Shown here one piece after another: positions 16,604 through 25,051 of a stretch of 64,000 bases of DNA (positions are counted from its first letter, which is position 1; the number at the start of each line of letters is the position of its first letter). The DNA is from Roseateles_B sp041912595. Lineage in GTDB: Bacteria > Pseudomonadota > Gammaproteobacteria > Burkholderiales > Burkholderiaceae_C. Location of the stretch: assembly GCA_041912595.1 (NCBI GenBank), contig JAYRMR010000005.1, forward strand, positions 62,001 to 126,000, given 5' to 3'. Below the pieces are notes generated by a model, which saw only the letters and a list, made by a program, of their open reading frames with translations, was not told where the DNA came from and did not search any database. The translations under genes were made by a program, and so were the position numbers.

Positions 16604-17332
16604 ATGCGCGAGTACATCGAAGAGGCCGGCCAGGCCGACACCGTGGCCGATCTGATCGACGCCTTCGAGAAGGCCGTTCACCGCCTCGACTATCAGCTTT
16701 ATTCCTTCAGTTGCTGGGACGCCCGTACCAGCGCCTCGACGAATGCCGCCAGGGACCACCGCATCGTCGCGGTGAACTATCCCGCCCAATGGGTCCATCG
16801 CTACCGGGAGCAGGACTACTTCAACAAGGACCCTGTCATCCGCCATGCGCGCAGCACGATCACGCCCTACCAATGGAACGACCTGCCCGTGCACAACGGT
16901 CGCGAGCAGACCGTCCTGCAGGAGGCCAACGAGGCGGGGCTGAACCGTGGCCTCGCCATCCCCATCCATGAGCCCTGGGGCCGGGTCTTCCTCGCCACCC
17001 TGGCGACGGACGCCAGCACGGGCGCCAGCACCGCAGCCCAGGAACTCGCCCAGGCGCAGGCGCACGCCATGGTGGTGATCTTCCATGCCCGCTATTCCGC
17101 ACTCAGCGGCGCCCTTCGCAGAGGCCCATGGGTGGACCTCACACCGCGGGAGAGCGAGTGTCTGGAATGGGTCGCGCAGGGCAAGTCGTCCTGGGACATC
17201 GGTCAGCTGATGGCCGTCTCGGAGCACACCGTCAACTTCCATCTCAAGAACGCGATGCGGAAGTTCGACACCGCGAGCCGCGTGACCGCTGCCGTGCGCG
17301 CCGTGAGCCTCGGCCTGATCCAGCTGCCCTGA
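16604..17332 (+). CDS. LuxR-family acyl-homoserine lactone receptor/regulator
   Basis: With the start at 16604 (GGGAG ribosome site 6 bases upstream) the protein has 242 residues, the normal LuxR length; earlier in-frame ATGs would add 41 or more residues. The ligand domain has the conserved Trp63, Tyr67, Asp76-Pro77, Trp91 and Gly116. The HTH is at about 178-238 with LTPRESECLEWVAQGKSS and SEHTVNFHLKNAMRKF. It should bind the signal made by the neighbouring LuxI and act at the lux-box-like dyads at 6111 and 17533. It is followed by a strong hairpin. Confidence 0.92.
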   Translation: MREYIEEAGQADTVADLIDAFEKAVHRLDYQLYSFSCWDARTSASTNAARDHRIVAVNYPAQWVHRYREQDYFNKDPVIRHARSTITPYQWNDLPVHNGREQTVLQEANEAGLNRGLAIPIHEPWGRVFLATLATDASTGASTAAQELAQAQAHAMVVIFHARYSALSGALRRGPWVDLTPRESECLEWVAQGKSSWDIGQLMAVSEHTVNFHLKNAMRKFDTASRVTAAVRAVSLGLIQLP

Positions 17333-17362
17333 TCCAGCGGCCCTGATCCGCTGTCCTGGAAC

Positions 17363-17392
17363 CCCGGCCGTGGCCGCATCGCCACGGCCGGG
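17363..17392 (+). terminator. Strong hairpin between luxR and luxI
   Basis: There is a perfect 12-bp inverted repeat, CCCGGCCGTGGC/GCCACGGCCGGG, with a 6-base loop. No T tract follows, so it may be a weak terminator, an RNA stability element or an attenuator. It lies 31 bases after the luxR stop and 141 bases before the luxI operator. Confidence 0.5.
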
Positions 17393-17532
17393 CCGCCTGG
17401 GCATGGCTCATCGACGCCGGCATCGCCAGCGGCCTCTTCCCGCTCTGGGAAAGGTTCCCTCATTTCCGGTGCAGGAGCGATATGACGCGGATTTTCGGCG
17501 TCATGACATCACCCTTTGCTCCCACCTGAGCC

Positions 17533-17579
17533 AGCTGCCTGCCTGAGTAGGTGCGAGTTTCGAACCCCTTTCCTAGCAT
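17533..17579 (+). promoter_or_regulatory. lux-box-like element and promoter of luxI
   Basis: Positions 17533-17552 read AGCTGCCTGC/CTGAGTAGGT, 13 of 20 identical to the element at 6111-6130 but a poorer dyad. A TAGCAT hexamer (17574-17579) begins 21 bases after the box, against 22 bases in the first promoter, and both -10 regions are preceded by a C/T-rich TTCC. I infer LuxR activation of luxI, a positive feedback loop. Confidence 0.55.
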
Positions 17580-17606
17580 GCCTCGCACCACCTTTGGAGT
17601 CCACCC

Positions 17607-18245
17607 ATGATTGACGTTGTCCGCGACTTGCGCGCCGGCTCTGGCCTGGCGCAGGAGCTCTACCGCTTCCGGTACCGAGTGTTTGTCGAGCATGCAGGCT
17701 GGCAGCTGCCCACGCAGCAACGCCTGGAGTTCGACCAGTTCGACACGCCGCAGGCCGTTCATCTGGTCAACCGGGCGCCTCATGGCGGCATCGTCGGGCT
17801 GCTGCGCCTGCTTCCGACCACGGCGCCCTACATGATCGAGCGCCTGTGGTCGGACCTGCTGGCCCACGCGCCGCAACCGCGCTCCCCGCGGATCTGGGAG
17901 GTGACGCGCCTGGGCACCGACCCCGATCTCACGCCGCACGAACGGGGCCAGGCCGTCGCCGAGCTGGTGACCGCCTGCCTGGAGTACGGGATCGACCACG
18001 GCATCACCGACATGCTGGCCGTCATGACCGAAGAGCACGCCCGCAAGGTCGTCGTCGGCATGGGATGGAGCTTCGAGCGCTGCGGCCCGGCGCGTGTCGT
18101 CGGGGCCTCGGAGGTGATCGCGCTGCGCTTGCGCGTGAGCGCAGCCGCCCTGGCCAAGGTCCGGGAACGCACCCGCCTTCCCCATCGTCTGTGCCGGGAG
18201 TCGCATGCCCCGCAAGACACCTGTGCCCACACCCTGCCTGCGTGA
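17607..18245 (+). CDS. LuxI-family acyl-homoserine lactone synthase
   Basis: The 212-residue protein has all invariant LuxI residues: Arg24 and Phe26 (RVF), Trp32, the EFDQFD stretch with Asp43 and Asp46, Arg67 in LLRLLPT, and Glu98/Arg101 in WEVTR. It should form an N-acyl homoserine lactone from SAM and an acyl-ACP or acyl-CoA. The gene is followed after 12 bases by an acyl-CoA dehydrogenase gene, which hints at an acyl-CoA donor or an unsaturated side chain. The acyl group cannot be read from the sequence. Confidence 0.95.
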   Translation: MIDVVRDLRAGSGLAQELYRFRYRVFVEHAGWQLPTQQRLEFDQFDTPQAVHLVNRAPHGGIVGLLRLLPTTAPYMIERLWSDLLAHAPQPRSPRIWEVTRLGTDPDLTPHERGQAVAELVTACLEYGIDHGITDMLAVMTEEHARKVVVGMGWSFERCGPARVVGASEVIALRLRVSAAALAKVRERTRLPHRLCRESHAPQDTCAHTLPA

Positions 18246-18257
18246 AAGGATCCCCTC

Positions 18258-19460
18258 ATGAATCTCAACACCCATCTGCAGATGGAGACGCTGCACCAAC
18301 GCCTCGAGACCCTCGGTCTGCCGCTGGACGGGCTCTGCCGCGCCATGCGCGACCATGCCGCAGACGTCGACGCCACCGGGAATGTGCCCGAGAGCTTCTG
18401 GCAGCAGGTCAATGTACGCGCTCTCAATCTCAACCTCGTGCCCCCGGCTCATGGCGGTGACGAAGGCCTGTGGCCCTTGATGCAGCGCGTGCTGCTCATG
18501 GAACAGCTCGGCCATGCCGATCCGGCGCTGGCCCTCGCGCTGCCGGGCCCCGGGCTGTCGACCCCGCCGCTGCTGGCGCTCGCGTCGCAGGACCAGCAAC
18601 GCGCGCTGTTCGCCCGCTTCCAGAGCGATGTGCCCGTGTGGGGCGGGTTCGCGATCACCGAGCCCGAGCGAGGGTCCGATGCCACGGCCCTGCGCACCCG
18701 CGCCCGGCCCTGTGCCGAGGGCTTCGTGCTGAGCGGCAGCAAGTGCTTCATCACGAACGGCGCGCGAGCCGACTTCGTGGTGACCTTCGCCACGCTCGAT
18801 CCCAGCCGGGGCCGATTCGGCGTGCGGGCCTTTGCGGTGGATCGCCGCACGCCTGGTTTCGAGGTCGTGCGGCTTGAGAAGATGCTCGGCCTGCGGGGCA
18901 GCCAGCTGGCCGTGCTGTCCTATGCCGACTGCGTCGTGTCCCGGGAGGCCCTCCTGCAGCGGGGAGACGAAGGCCGGCTGCATGACGCGTTCTCAGGCGC
19001 CCAGAGCTCCTGGGACTACTTCCGACCGGTGCTGGCCTCGGTCATCATCGGCAGCTGCGCACGCGTGCTCGACGAGCTCACGGCGTACATCGAGCACCAC
19101 GCGCCCAAGCCCATGCATTGGCGACGTGCGCATGTCAAGGAGCTGCTCAGCAGCATCAGCGGGCGCATCGCCGCCGCGCGCTTCCTGTGCCACAAGGCGG
19201 CCTGGCGCCATGAGCAGGGGCTGCCCGTCTCCAAGGACTCCTCCATGGCCAAGGCCTACGCCTCCCGTATCGCCATGGAGATCGCCGAAAGCGTGCTGCA
19301 GGCAGTGGGGCTGGAAGGCCTGCATGCGCGTCCGCTCTTCGAGCGCTTCTACCGGGATGCCAAGGCCTACGACATCCTCGAGGGAACCGGCGACATGCAG
19401 CGGCTGATGATCACCCGTCTGCATCAGCGGGAAGGCACCCGCGACGCACTGCTGTCTTGA
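18258..19460 (+). CDS. Acyl-CoA dehydrogenase linked to luxI
   Basis: The 400-residue product has the normal length and motifs: ITEPERGSDA for FAD, GSKCFITNGARADFVV after it, the C-terminal helical domain and YDILEGTGDM with the usual catalytic Glu375. Unlike the operon's 12700 gene product it looks catalytically complete. It starts 12 bases after luxI with a GAAAGGA ribosome site, so the two should be co-expressed. It probably prepares the acyl-CoA used for the signal by alpha,beta-desaturation. A role in the biosynthetic pathway instead is possible. Confidence 0.9.
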   Translation: MNLNTHLQMETLHQRLETLGLPLDGLCRAMRDHAADVDATGNVPESFWQQVNVRALNLNLVPPAHGGDEGLWPLMQRVLLMEQLGHADPALALALPGPGLSTPPLLALASQDQQRALFARFQSDVPVWGGFAITEPERGSDATALRTRARPCAEGFVLSGSKCFITNGARADFVVTFATLDPSRGRFGVRAFAVDRRTPGFEVVRLEKMLGLRGSQLAVLSYADCVVSREALLQRGDEGRLHDAFSGAQSSWDYFRPVLASVIIGSCARVLDELTAYIEHHAPKPMHWRRAHVKELLSSISGRIAAARFLCHKAAWRHEQGLPVSKDSSMAKAYASRIAMEIAESVLQAVGLEGLHARPLFERFYRDAKAYDILEGTGDMQRLMITRLHQREGTRDALLS

Positions 19461-19475
19461 GCGTCCGGCCGCTCA
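19458..19475. terminator. Small hairpin shared by two convergent stop codons
   Basis: TGAGCG/CGCTCA arms (6 bp, 6-base loop) contain the stop codon of the acyl-CoA dehydrogenase gene and, on the other strand, that of the GntR gene. It is a weak candidate for a bidirectional terminator, with no T tract. Confidence 0.3.
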
Positions 19476-20306
19476 GCGCTTGGGCTGGCGACGGGGCGGC
19501 TTCACCGCGCCCAGGGACGCGGGCAGCCCCGCCCCGAGGCGCAGCTCGGAGTCCAGCACCAGCCGGCTGCGCAGGCCGGCCTGCAGCAGATCCAGGTGCC
19601 GCTGGTTCTCGACGATGTGTGCATGCATGAGCTTGCGCACCTCATCGGCGTCCGCCTTGCGGGCCGCGACAAGAATCTTCTTGTGCGCCCGCCAGGCGGC
19701 CTCGCCCAGGCTCTGGTGCTCGTCCATGGTGGCGTGCAAGGACGACTCCACCATGGTTTCCAGCATGCGATTGATCATCCGGCACTGGAAGCGCAGGAAG
19801 GGATTGGGGCAGGCCTCGGCGAAGATGTCGTGGAAGCGAAGGTCCTCGATCCGCTGCATCACGGCCGGGTGGACGTTGTCCTCGCTGGGATTGGAGATCT
19901 CGATGCTCCGGGCGAGCGCCTCGAGGTCGCCGTCCGTCAGATGCGGCACCGCCATGGCGGCCATCTCGGGCTCCAGCATCCGGCGCAGGGCGTAGATGTC
20001 CCCGATGGTGATGTCCTGGAAGAACAGGTAGTTCTGCAGGAACTGGAAGGTGCGGTCCAGCGTCACCCGCTCGATGGTCGCACCGCCGGCCGGGCCCGTG
20101 CTCAGACGGATGAGGCCCTGCACTTCCAGGGCCTTGAGCGCCTCGCGCATCGTCCCACGGCTCACGCCGAACATCTCTTGCAGCTCAGCTTCCTTCGGGA
20201 GCTTCTCGCCGGGAGTCAAGTTGCGATCCGTGATCCACCGCTTGATTTCCTCAACGACCAAATCCCCTCTTTTGAGGCCGCGTGGCGCAACCTGTTTCTT
20301 CGTCAC
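19473..20306 (-). CDS. GntR-family regulator, FadR/FCD subgroup
   Basis: The 277-residue protein starts at GTG 20306 with GGGAG upstream. The winged HTH is at about 15-80 (LPKEAELQEMFGVSRGTMREALKALE, given here in part as EAELQEMFGVSRGTMREAL) and an all-helical FCD domain follows, with RFHDIFAEA and several His residues that usually hold a metal and effector. It is the last gene in the same direction as the amidase and transporter genes, 75 bases after the DUF1185 gene. I infer that it represses that locus and responds to the transported compound or a breakdown product. Confidence 0.9.
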   Translation of the reverse strand: MTKKQVAPRGLKRGDLVVEEIKRWITDRNLTPGEKLPKEAELQEMFGVSRGTMREALKALEVQGLIRLSTGPAGGATIERVTLDRTFQFLQNYLFFQDITIGDIYALRRMLEPEMAAMAVPHLTDGDLEALARSIEISNPSEDNVHPAVMQRIEDLRFHDIFAEACPNPFLRFQCRMINRMLETMVESSLHATMDEHQSLGEAAWRAHKKILVAARKADADEVRKLMHAHIVENQRHLDLLQAGLRSRLVLDSELRLGAGLPASLGAVKPPRRQPKR

Positions 20307-20381
20307 CGCCGCTCCCGGCTGTCCTGGCTGCGGCCGATGATACCGTAGGGCCCGGCGAGCCTATGACGTCAGATACCCTGC

Positions 20382-20930
20382 TCATCCCGGCTGCGGCTGC
20401 ACACGAGCCAGCGGGCGCCCTCCCTCGGTCAGCACCAGCGCAACGACGATCTCGCGCGGGTGCGGCGCGTCGGCAATCGAGAAGCTGACCGCGTCGAAGT
20501 GGTCAAAGCTCCAGGGATCCAGGACGTTGTGAACCGGGACGTCAAGCGCCGTTCCCGGCGCCGCCCGCTTCACCGTGGACGGCATGATCGAGAGGGCCTG
20601 CATCAGGCGCGAACGGACGGCCTTGCCGAAGAGCGGGTGAAGCAGGGCCGCCGCGTGCTCGAGCTCGCCGGAGGTGCCCACCAGCGCGCCCTTCCCGTAG
20701 GCCTCCACGAGCGCACTCTCGCCACCCAGGAGCTGCAGCGCCGAGGCGGTCAGCTGATGCCCGAGGTCCCGGCCCAGTTCGTAGAGCGACGACAGGTCCT
20801 CCTGCCAACGCCCCGCGTACTCGTTCTCCAGCACCGCGGCCGTGACCACGCGCCGGACCGGCCGTCCGACGGTCCGCCCCTGTTCGGTCTGCACATCCTC
20901 CAGCTGGCTGAAATACTTTCTGATCCTCAT
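20382..20930 (-). CDS. DUF1185 'amino acid synthesis' family protein
   Basis: The 182-residue product starts MRIRKYFSQLED. It matches my recollection of the AA_synth/DUF1185 family in the block YGKGALVGTSGELEHAAALL, MPSTVKRAAPGT and the DHFDAVSFSIADAPHPREI strand. The biochemical role of the family is not established despite its name; members often lie beside amidase and branched-chain-type ABC transporter genes, as here. It overlaps the start of its neighbour's end by 4 bases (ATGA), so it is translationally coupled to the amidase gene. A longer frame upstream is antisense noise. Confidence 0.75.
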   Translation of the reverse strand: MRIRKYFSQLEDVQTEQGRTVGRPVRRVVTAAVLENEYAGRWQEDLSSLYELGRDLGHQLTASALQLLGGESALVEAYGKGALVGTSGELEHAAALLHPLFGKAVRSRLMQALSIMPSTVKRAAPGTALDVPVHNVLDPWSFDHFDAVSFSIADAPHPREIVVALVLTEGGRPLARVQPQPG

Positions 20931-22342
20931 GAGGCCTCCTCGTGGTGACGCAACAGGGGCGGCGCGGGAAACGCGCCGCGGGCGCGCTCGTAGGCCCGGC
21001 AGACCCGCAGGACCATGCCGTCGTGGTGCCGAGGCCCGATCACCTGCAATCCGATGGGCAGGCCGCCCTCGCTCAAGCCGCAGGGCACGCTGGCCGCCGG
21101 CTGCTGTGTCTGGTTGCACCAGGACGTCAGCGGCGGCGCCGTCCGCATGTCCGGCGGCAGGCCCGGCGTCACCGGCGGGAAGCGATGGAAGGTGGGGCAC
21201 ACCAGCACGTCGTAGTGGTCGAAGAAGGCGTGCATGGCGCCGGCCAGTTCCATGCGTGCCCTCATGGCGTCCATGAGACGGGAGGCCGGCAGCCGACGGC
21301 CACATTCCGCGAGGTCGAGGATCTCGGGGTCCATCAGGGCGCGCAGGGGTTCCGGCGTCTGGCGGACCAGCTGCTCGGATCGGGCCATCCACTGGATGCT
21401 GTGCATATCGCTCTGCAGATAGCCTTGCAGCGGCTCGATGGCCTCCAGCCATGTCATGCGTGCCCCCTGCTGCTCGAGGAGGAGCCCGGCGTCGAGCGTG
21501 GCCCTGGCGATCTGCGGATCGACGGCGACGATCCCCAGGTTCACGCTGAAGGCCACCCTCAGGCCTTCGACCCCCCGGTTCAGCCCGCGGCAGAAATCCT
21601 CCACCGGCCCCCCGAACGACTGCCAATCCCGCGGCCAGGGGCGGGCCATCACATTGAGCATCAGCGCCAGGTCCTGCACCGTCCGCGCCATGGGACCGAC
21701 GTTGGACAGCTCGCCCACGTTATGGGGCTCCAGGGTGGGCACGCGCTTGAACGAGGGCTTCAAGCCGCAGACGCCGTTCCAGGCCGCCGGCACGCGGATG
21801 GAGCCGCCGCCGTCCGTCCCCACGGCCAGCGGCCCCATGCGCGCGGCGAGTGCCGCCCCGGCGCCGCTGCTGCTGCCACCGGAGGTCCGGGTCAGGTCCC
21901 AGGGATTGCTGGTGACGCCCGTCAAGGGGCTGTCGCTGACGATCTTGTTGCCGAATTCGGTCGTGGTCGTCTTGCCGAAGATCACCGCGCCGGCCCGCCG
22001 CAGCAGCTCGACACACGGCGCATCCACGTCGGCCAGGTAGTCCGACGGCACGGTGCGTGAGCCAAAGAGCGTGGGCATGCCGCGCGTCGCGATCATGTCC
22101 TTGACGGATACCGGCACGCCGTCCAGCGGACCACAGGGCATCCCCTGCCGCCAGCGCTGTTCCGACGCTCGGGCATCGCGCAGGGCACCCTCCTCGTCGA
22201 CCTCCCGGAACGCCTGGATTCGATCATCCAGGCGGCCCACCTGGTCGAGGACCGCGCGCAGGGCGTCCACCGGCGAGAGCGCGCCCCCGCGGTAGGCGAG
22301 CATCAAGTCGCTCGCAGACATCTCAAGCACGTCGTCCATCAT
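20927..22342 (-). CDS. Amidase-signature hydrolase 1
   Basis: The 471-residue amidase has the Ser-cisSer-Lys catalytic set: Lys81 in PVSVKD, the SGGSSSGAGAALAAR loop (Ser157/158) and the nucleophile Ser181 in GTDGGGSIR. It hydrolyses an amide to acid and ammonia; substrate choice is not visible. It overlaps the end of the substrate-binding protein gene by 4 bases, so the transported compound is a likely substrate. It resembles the second amidase of the locus (27345-28781) over its whole length. Confidence 0.92.
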   Translation of the reverse strand: MMDDVLEMSASDLMLAYRGGALSPVDALRAVLDQVGRLDDRIQAFREVDEEGALRDARASEQRWRQGMPCGPLDGVPVSVKDMIATRGMPTLFGSRTVPSDYLADVDAPCVELLRRAGAVIFGKTTTTEFGNKIVSDSPLTGVTSNPWDLTRTSGGSSSGAGAALAARMGPLAVGTDGGGSIRVPAAWNGVCGLKPSFKRVPTLEPHNVGELSNVGPMARTVQDLALMLNVMARPWPRDWQSFGGPVEDFCRGLNRGVEGLRVAFSVNLGIVAVDPQIARATLDAGLLLEQQGARMTWLEAIEPLQGYLQSDMHSIQWMARSEQLVRQTPEPLRALMDPEILDLAECGRRLPASRLMDAMRARMELAGAMHAFFDHYDVLVCPTFHRFPPVTPGLPPDMRTAPPLTSWCNQTQQPAASVPCGLSEGGLPIGLQVIGPRHHDGMVLRVCRAYERARGAFPAPPLLRHHEEAS

Positions 22343-23523
22343 CCGGCCATGCAGCGAACAGGGACCGTCTGGGTCGTGTCCAGCAGCTGGAACGTCCCGT
22401 CTGCGCGAGCGCGCGCCACCAGGGCCACGCCATCGAGATGAGACCCGCCGGGGCCCAGCACCACACGGCCGCGCGGTGCATTGATGACCACCCCTGAGAC
22501 GGCGGACTTCACCGACGAGGCATCCGCACGCCCCGTCTTGGCAACGGCGGCGGCGAACAGCTTCATCCCGGTGTAGGTGCTTTCGCCGTGCGGCAGCATC
22601 ACCACGTGACCGCCCACGCGCAGCGGCGTCGACTCGGAGAACTGCCGTGTGTACGCGTCCAGGAATCGCTGGTTCTCGGGGGTTTGCACCGCCATGAAAT
22701 AGGGCGAAACGCCGACGGACCCCGCGGAGGCGCCTTCCGTGGCCATGGCCAGCGACTCATGCGTGATGTCCGTGATGAGCTGCGGCTTCATGCCGAAGCT
22801 GTGGTACTGCTTCACGAAGCTCACCGGATCGTCGCCGATGCTGTGCCAGACCACGTCGGGGGCCAGGCCCTGGATCTGCTGCAGGACCGGGCCATAGTCC
22901 CGGGTGCCGAAGGGGAAGTAGCGCGTGCCGATCAGCTTGCCGCCGTTACGCTCGACCGCGGCCTGGATCTGCGGGACGAGCACGCTCCGGTTGCTGCCGA
23001 TGTCGGAGACCAGCACAAAATAGGACTTGCCCCCGTTCTTGGACGCCCAGTCGACCAGCGGATCCACCCGCTGGTTGGGAGACAGCCCCGTCGTGAGCAG
23101 CAGGGGATGGCAGCGCCCTTCGTCAAAGTTGGGAAACACCACCAGGCGCTGGACACGCCCCGCCACCTGCAGCGCAGCCTCCCGTTCGAAGGGCAGCACC
23201 ATGCCGGTGATCATGGAGACGCCGTCGCCGATCAGCAGCTTGCGTGCCTTGTCGAGCGCCACCTTGGCGGACATCTGGGTGTCCTCCGCCACGATCTTCA
23301 AGGGCTGACCCAGCAGCCCGCCCGCCGCGTTGACCTCGTCCACGGCCAGCTTCAGGCAGTTGCGGTTCGTCTCCGCCACGCGGGCCAGCGGACCGCTGAA
23401 GGGTGCCAGCACGCCGATCTTCATCGGCTCCGCCGCGCGGACGATTGCCGGCGCCACGCTGCAGGCCAAGCCCGCAGCGGCGCCGCGCAACAGGGTACGG
23501 CGCTGAATCTCTGCATTGCTCAT
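22339..23523 (-). CDS. Periplasmic substrate-binding protein, Liv-type ABC transporter
   Basis: The 394-residue protein starts at ATG 23523 with an AAGGA site upstream. Its N-terminus has a twin-arginine-like signal (QRRTLLRGAAAG then a hydrophobic run and VRAAEP), suggesting Tat export. The mature part begins MKIGVLAPFSGPLARVAETN, typical of the branched-chain amino acid/amide binding family (Peripla_BP_6). It is the capture component for the LivHMGF-like proteins encoded upstream, and the coupled amidase suggests an amide or amino-acid-like ligand. Confidence 0.9.
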   Translation of the reverse strand: MSNAEIQRRTLLRGAAAGLACSVAPAIVRAAEPMKIGVLAPFSGPLARVAETNRNCLKLAVDEVNAAGGLLGQPLKIVAEDTQMSAKVALDKARKLLIGDGVSMITGMVLPFEREAALQVAGRVQRLVVFPNFDEGRCHPLLLTTGLSPNQRVDPLVDWASKNGGKSYFVLVSDIGSNRSVLVPQIQAAVERNGGKLIGTRYFPFGTRDYGPVLQQIQGLAPDVVWHSIGDDPVSFVKQYHSFGMKPQLITDITHESLAMATEGASAGSVGVSPYFMAVQTPENQRFLDAYTRQFSESTPLRVGGHVVMLPHGESTYTGMKLFAAAVAKTGRADASSVKSAVSGVVINAPRGRVVLGPGGSHLDGVALVARARADGTFQLLDTTQTVPVRCMAG

Positions 23524-23631
23524 GAAGGAATCCTTTCCTTGCATCAAGTGAGTGGGAGGGACAGGGATCGAGAAAGGGATCAAGAAGGAGATCGAGATGG
23601 GGACAGGGCACATGGACGGCAGGCCGCTCGG

Positions 23632-24318
23632 TCAGACGCCCAGCAGGCCTTCCAGTGCGTGAAGCTCGTGGGAGCCGGTCTGCCGACCTTCGTGGACGAT
23701 GCGCCCGCGCTCCAGGACCAGCCAGCGCTGCGCTGCGTTCATCACGAGGTCCAGGTTCTGCTCGACCAGGACCGCCGAGATCTCGAGCTCCTTGCACAGG
23801 CTGGGGATCAGCTCGCCCAGCATTTGGACGATGTTGGGCTGCACACCGTCGGATGGCTCGTCCAGCAGCAGCACCTTCGGGCGCGCGCACATGGCGCGGG
23901 CAATGGCCAGCATCTGCTGCTCTCCGCCGGACATCGTGCCGCCCATCTGACGCAGCCGCTGACGGAGCACCGGGAAGTAGTTGAAGACGACCTCGGGCGG
24001 GTCCTGCCCCACCGGGCATGCGGCCTCGAGGTTCTGCTGGACCGACAGCTTGGGGAAGATCCATCGCCCTTGCGGCACCAGGCTGACACCGATTCGCCCG
24101 ATCCGGTAGGTCGGAAGGCCCAGCAGCTGCTGGCCGCGGAACTCGATGCTGCCTCGCGTCTCGGGCAGCATGCCCATCACGGCCTTGACCAGCGTGGACT
24201 TGCCCGCGCCGTTGCGTCCGAGAATGCCCAGCACCTCGCCCTTGGCCAGGTGGAAGTGCACCCGGTCCAGGACTTGCGCCCCGCCGTAGCCGGCGCACAG
24301 TTCACGCACGTCGAGCAT
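23632..24318 (-). CDS. livF: ABC transporter ATP-binding protein, LivF type
   Basis: The 228-residue ATPase has Walker A GRNGAGKST, the ABC signature MSGGEQQMLAIARAM, Walker B VLLLDEPSDGV and the short length of LivF. The true start is ATG 24318, with an AAGGAGGG ribosome site inside the end of livG; an upstream frame to 24384 is an overlap artefact. The 17-base overlap with livG supports coupled translation. Confidence 0.92.
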   Translation of the reverse strand: MLDVRELCAGYGGAQVLDRVHFHLAKGEVLGILGRNGAGKSTLVKAVMGMLPETRGSIEFRGQQLLGLPTYRIGRIGVSLVPQGRWIFPKLSVQQNLEAACPVGQDPPEVVFNYFPVLRQRLRQMGGTMSGGEQQMLAIARAMCARPKVLLLDEPSDGVQPNIVQMLGELIPSLCKELEISAVLVEQNLDLVMNAAQRWLVLERGRIVHEGRQTGSHELHALEGLLGV

Positions 24319-25051
24319 CTCGCCCTCCTTTTCCTCGTCCGAGGTAGATGTGGCGCACCTCCTCGTCCCGTTCGATCGTGGCAAAGCTGCCCTGGCGGAT
24401 CACCTCGCCCTGATGGAGCACCATCGTCCGGCACCGCAGCTGACGGACGAATTCGATGTCGTGCTCGATGACCACCACCGCCATCTCCCGGGACAGGCGT
24501 CGCAGCAGATCCGCCATCCGACGGACCCCTTCGACGCTCATGCCCGCCGCCGGTTCGTCCAGCAACAGCAGGCGGGGCCGGCACATCAAGGCCATGCCGA
24601 TCTCCAGCCACTGACGCTCGCCATGCGGCAGGCACTCCGCGATGTCGGTGCTTCGGTGGCGAAGCCCGGTCAAGGACAGCATCTCGTCGAGATCGGGCGC
24701 AGGACCTTCCCGATCGGCCGACACCCCCTGCCCGGCCACGATGAGGTTGTCCCGCACGGAGAGCCATTGAAAAAGGTTGGTCCCCTGGAACTTGCGGATC
24801 ACGCCGCGCCTGGCGAATTCATGAGGCGGCTGCCGGGTCAGGTCCTGGCCGTCGACGAGCAGGCGACCACTGCCGGGACGCAGCGTCCCCGACAGCAGGC
24901 TCAGCAGCGTGCTCTTGCCCGCCCCGTTGGGCCCGATGACGCACAAGAGATCCTGGAAAGCGACATCCAGATGTACGTCCTTCACCGCCTGAATGCCACC
25001 AAACGAGACATTCATCTTCACCGCCTGCAGAAGTGAGGAGCTGGTGCTCAT
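24302..25051 (-). CDS. livG: ABC transporter ATP-binding protein, LivG type
   Basis: The 249-residue ATPase has Walker A GPNGAGKST, the longer Q-loop region with RRGVIRKFQGTNLFQWL, a signature region CLPHGERQWLEIGMAL (weak LPHGE instead of LSGGE), and Walker B LLLLDEPAAGM. The C-terminal half IEHDIEFVRQL is typical of LivG. It overlaps livM by 4 bases and livF by 17. It pairs with LivF to energise the membrane proteins LivH and LivM. Confidence 0.92.
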   Translation of the reverse strand: MSTSSSLLQAVKMNVSFGGIQAVKDVHLDVAFQDLLCVIGPNGAGKSTLLSLLSGTLRPGSGRLLVDGQDLTRQPPHEFARRGVIRKFQGTNLFQWLSVRDNLIVAGQGVSADREGPAPDLDEMLSLTGLRHRSTDIAECLPHGERQWLEIGMALMCRPRLLLLDEPAAGMSVEGVRRMADLLRRLSREMAVVVIEHDIEFVRQLRCRTMVLHQGEVIRQGSFATIERDEEVRHIYLGRGKGGRDARRA

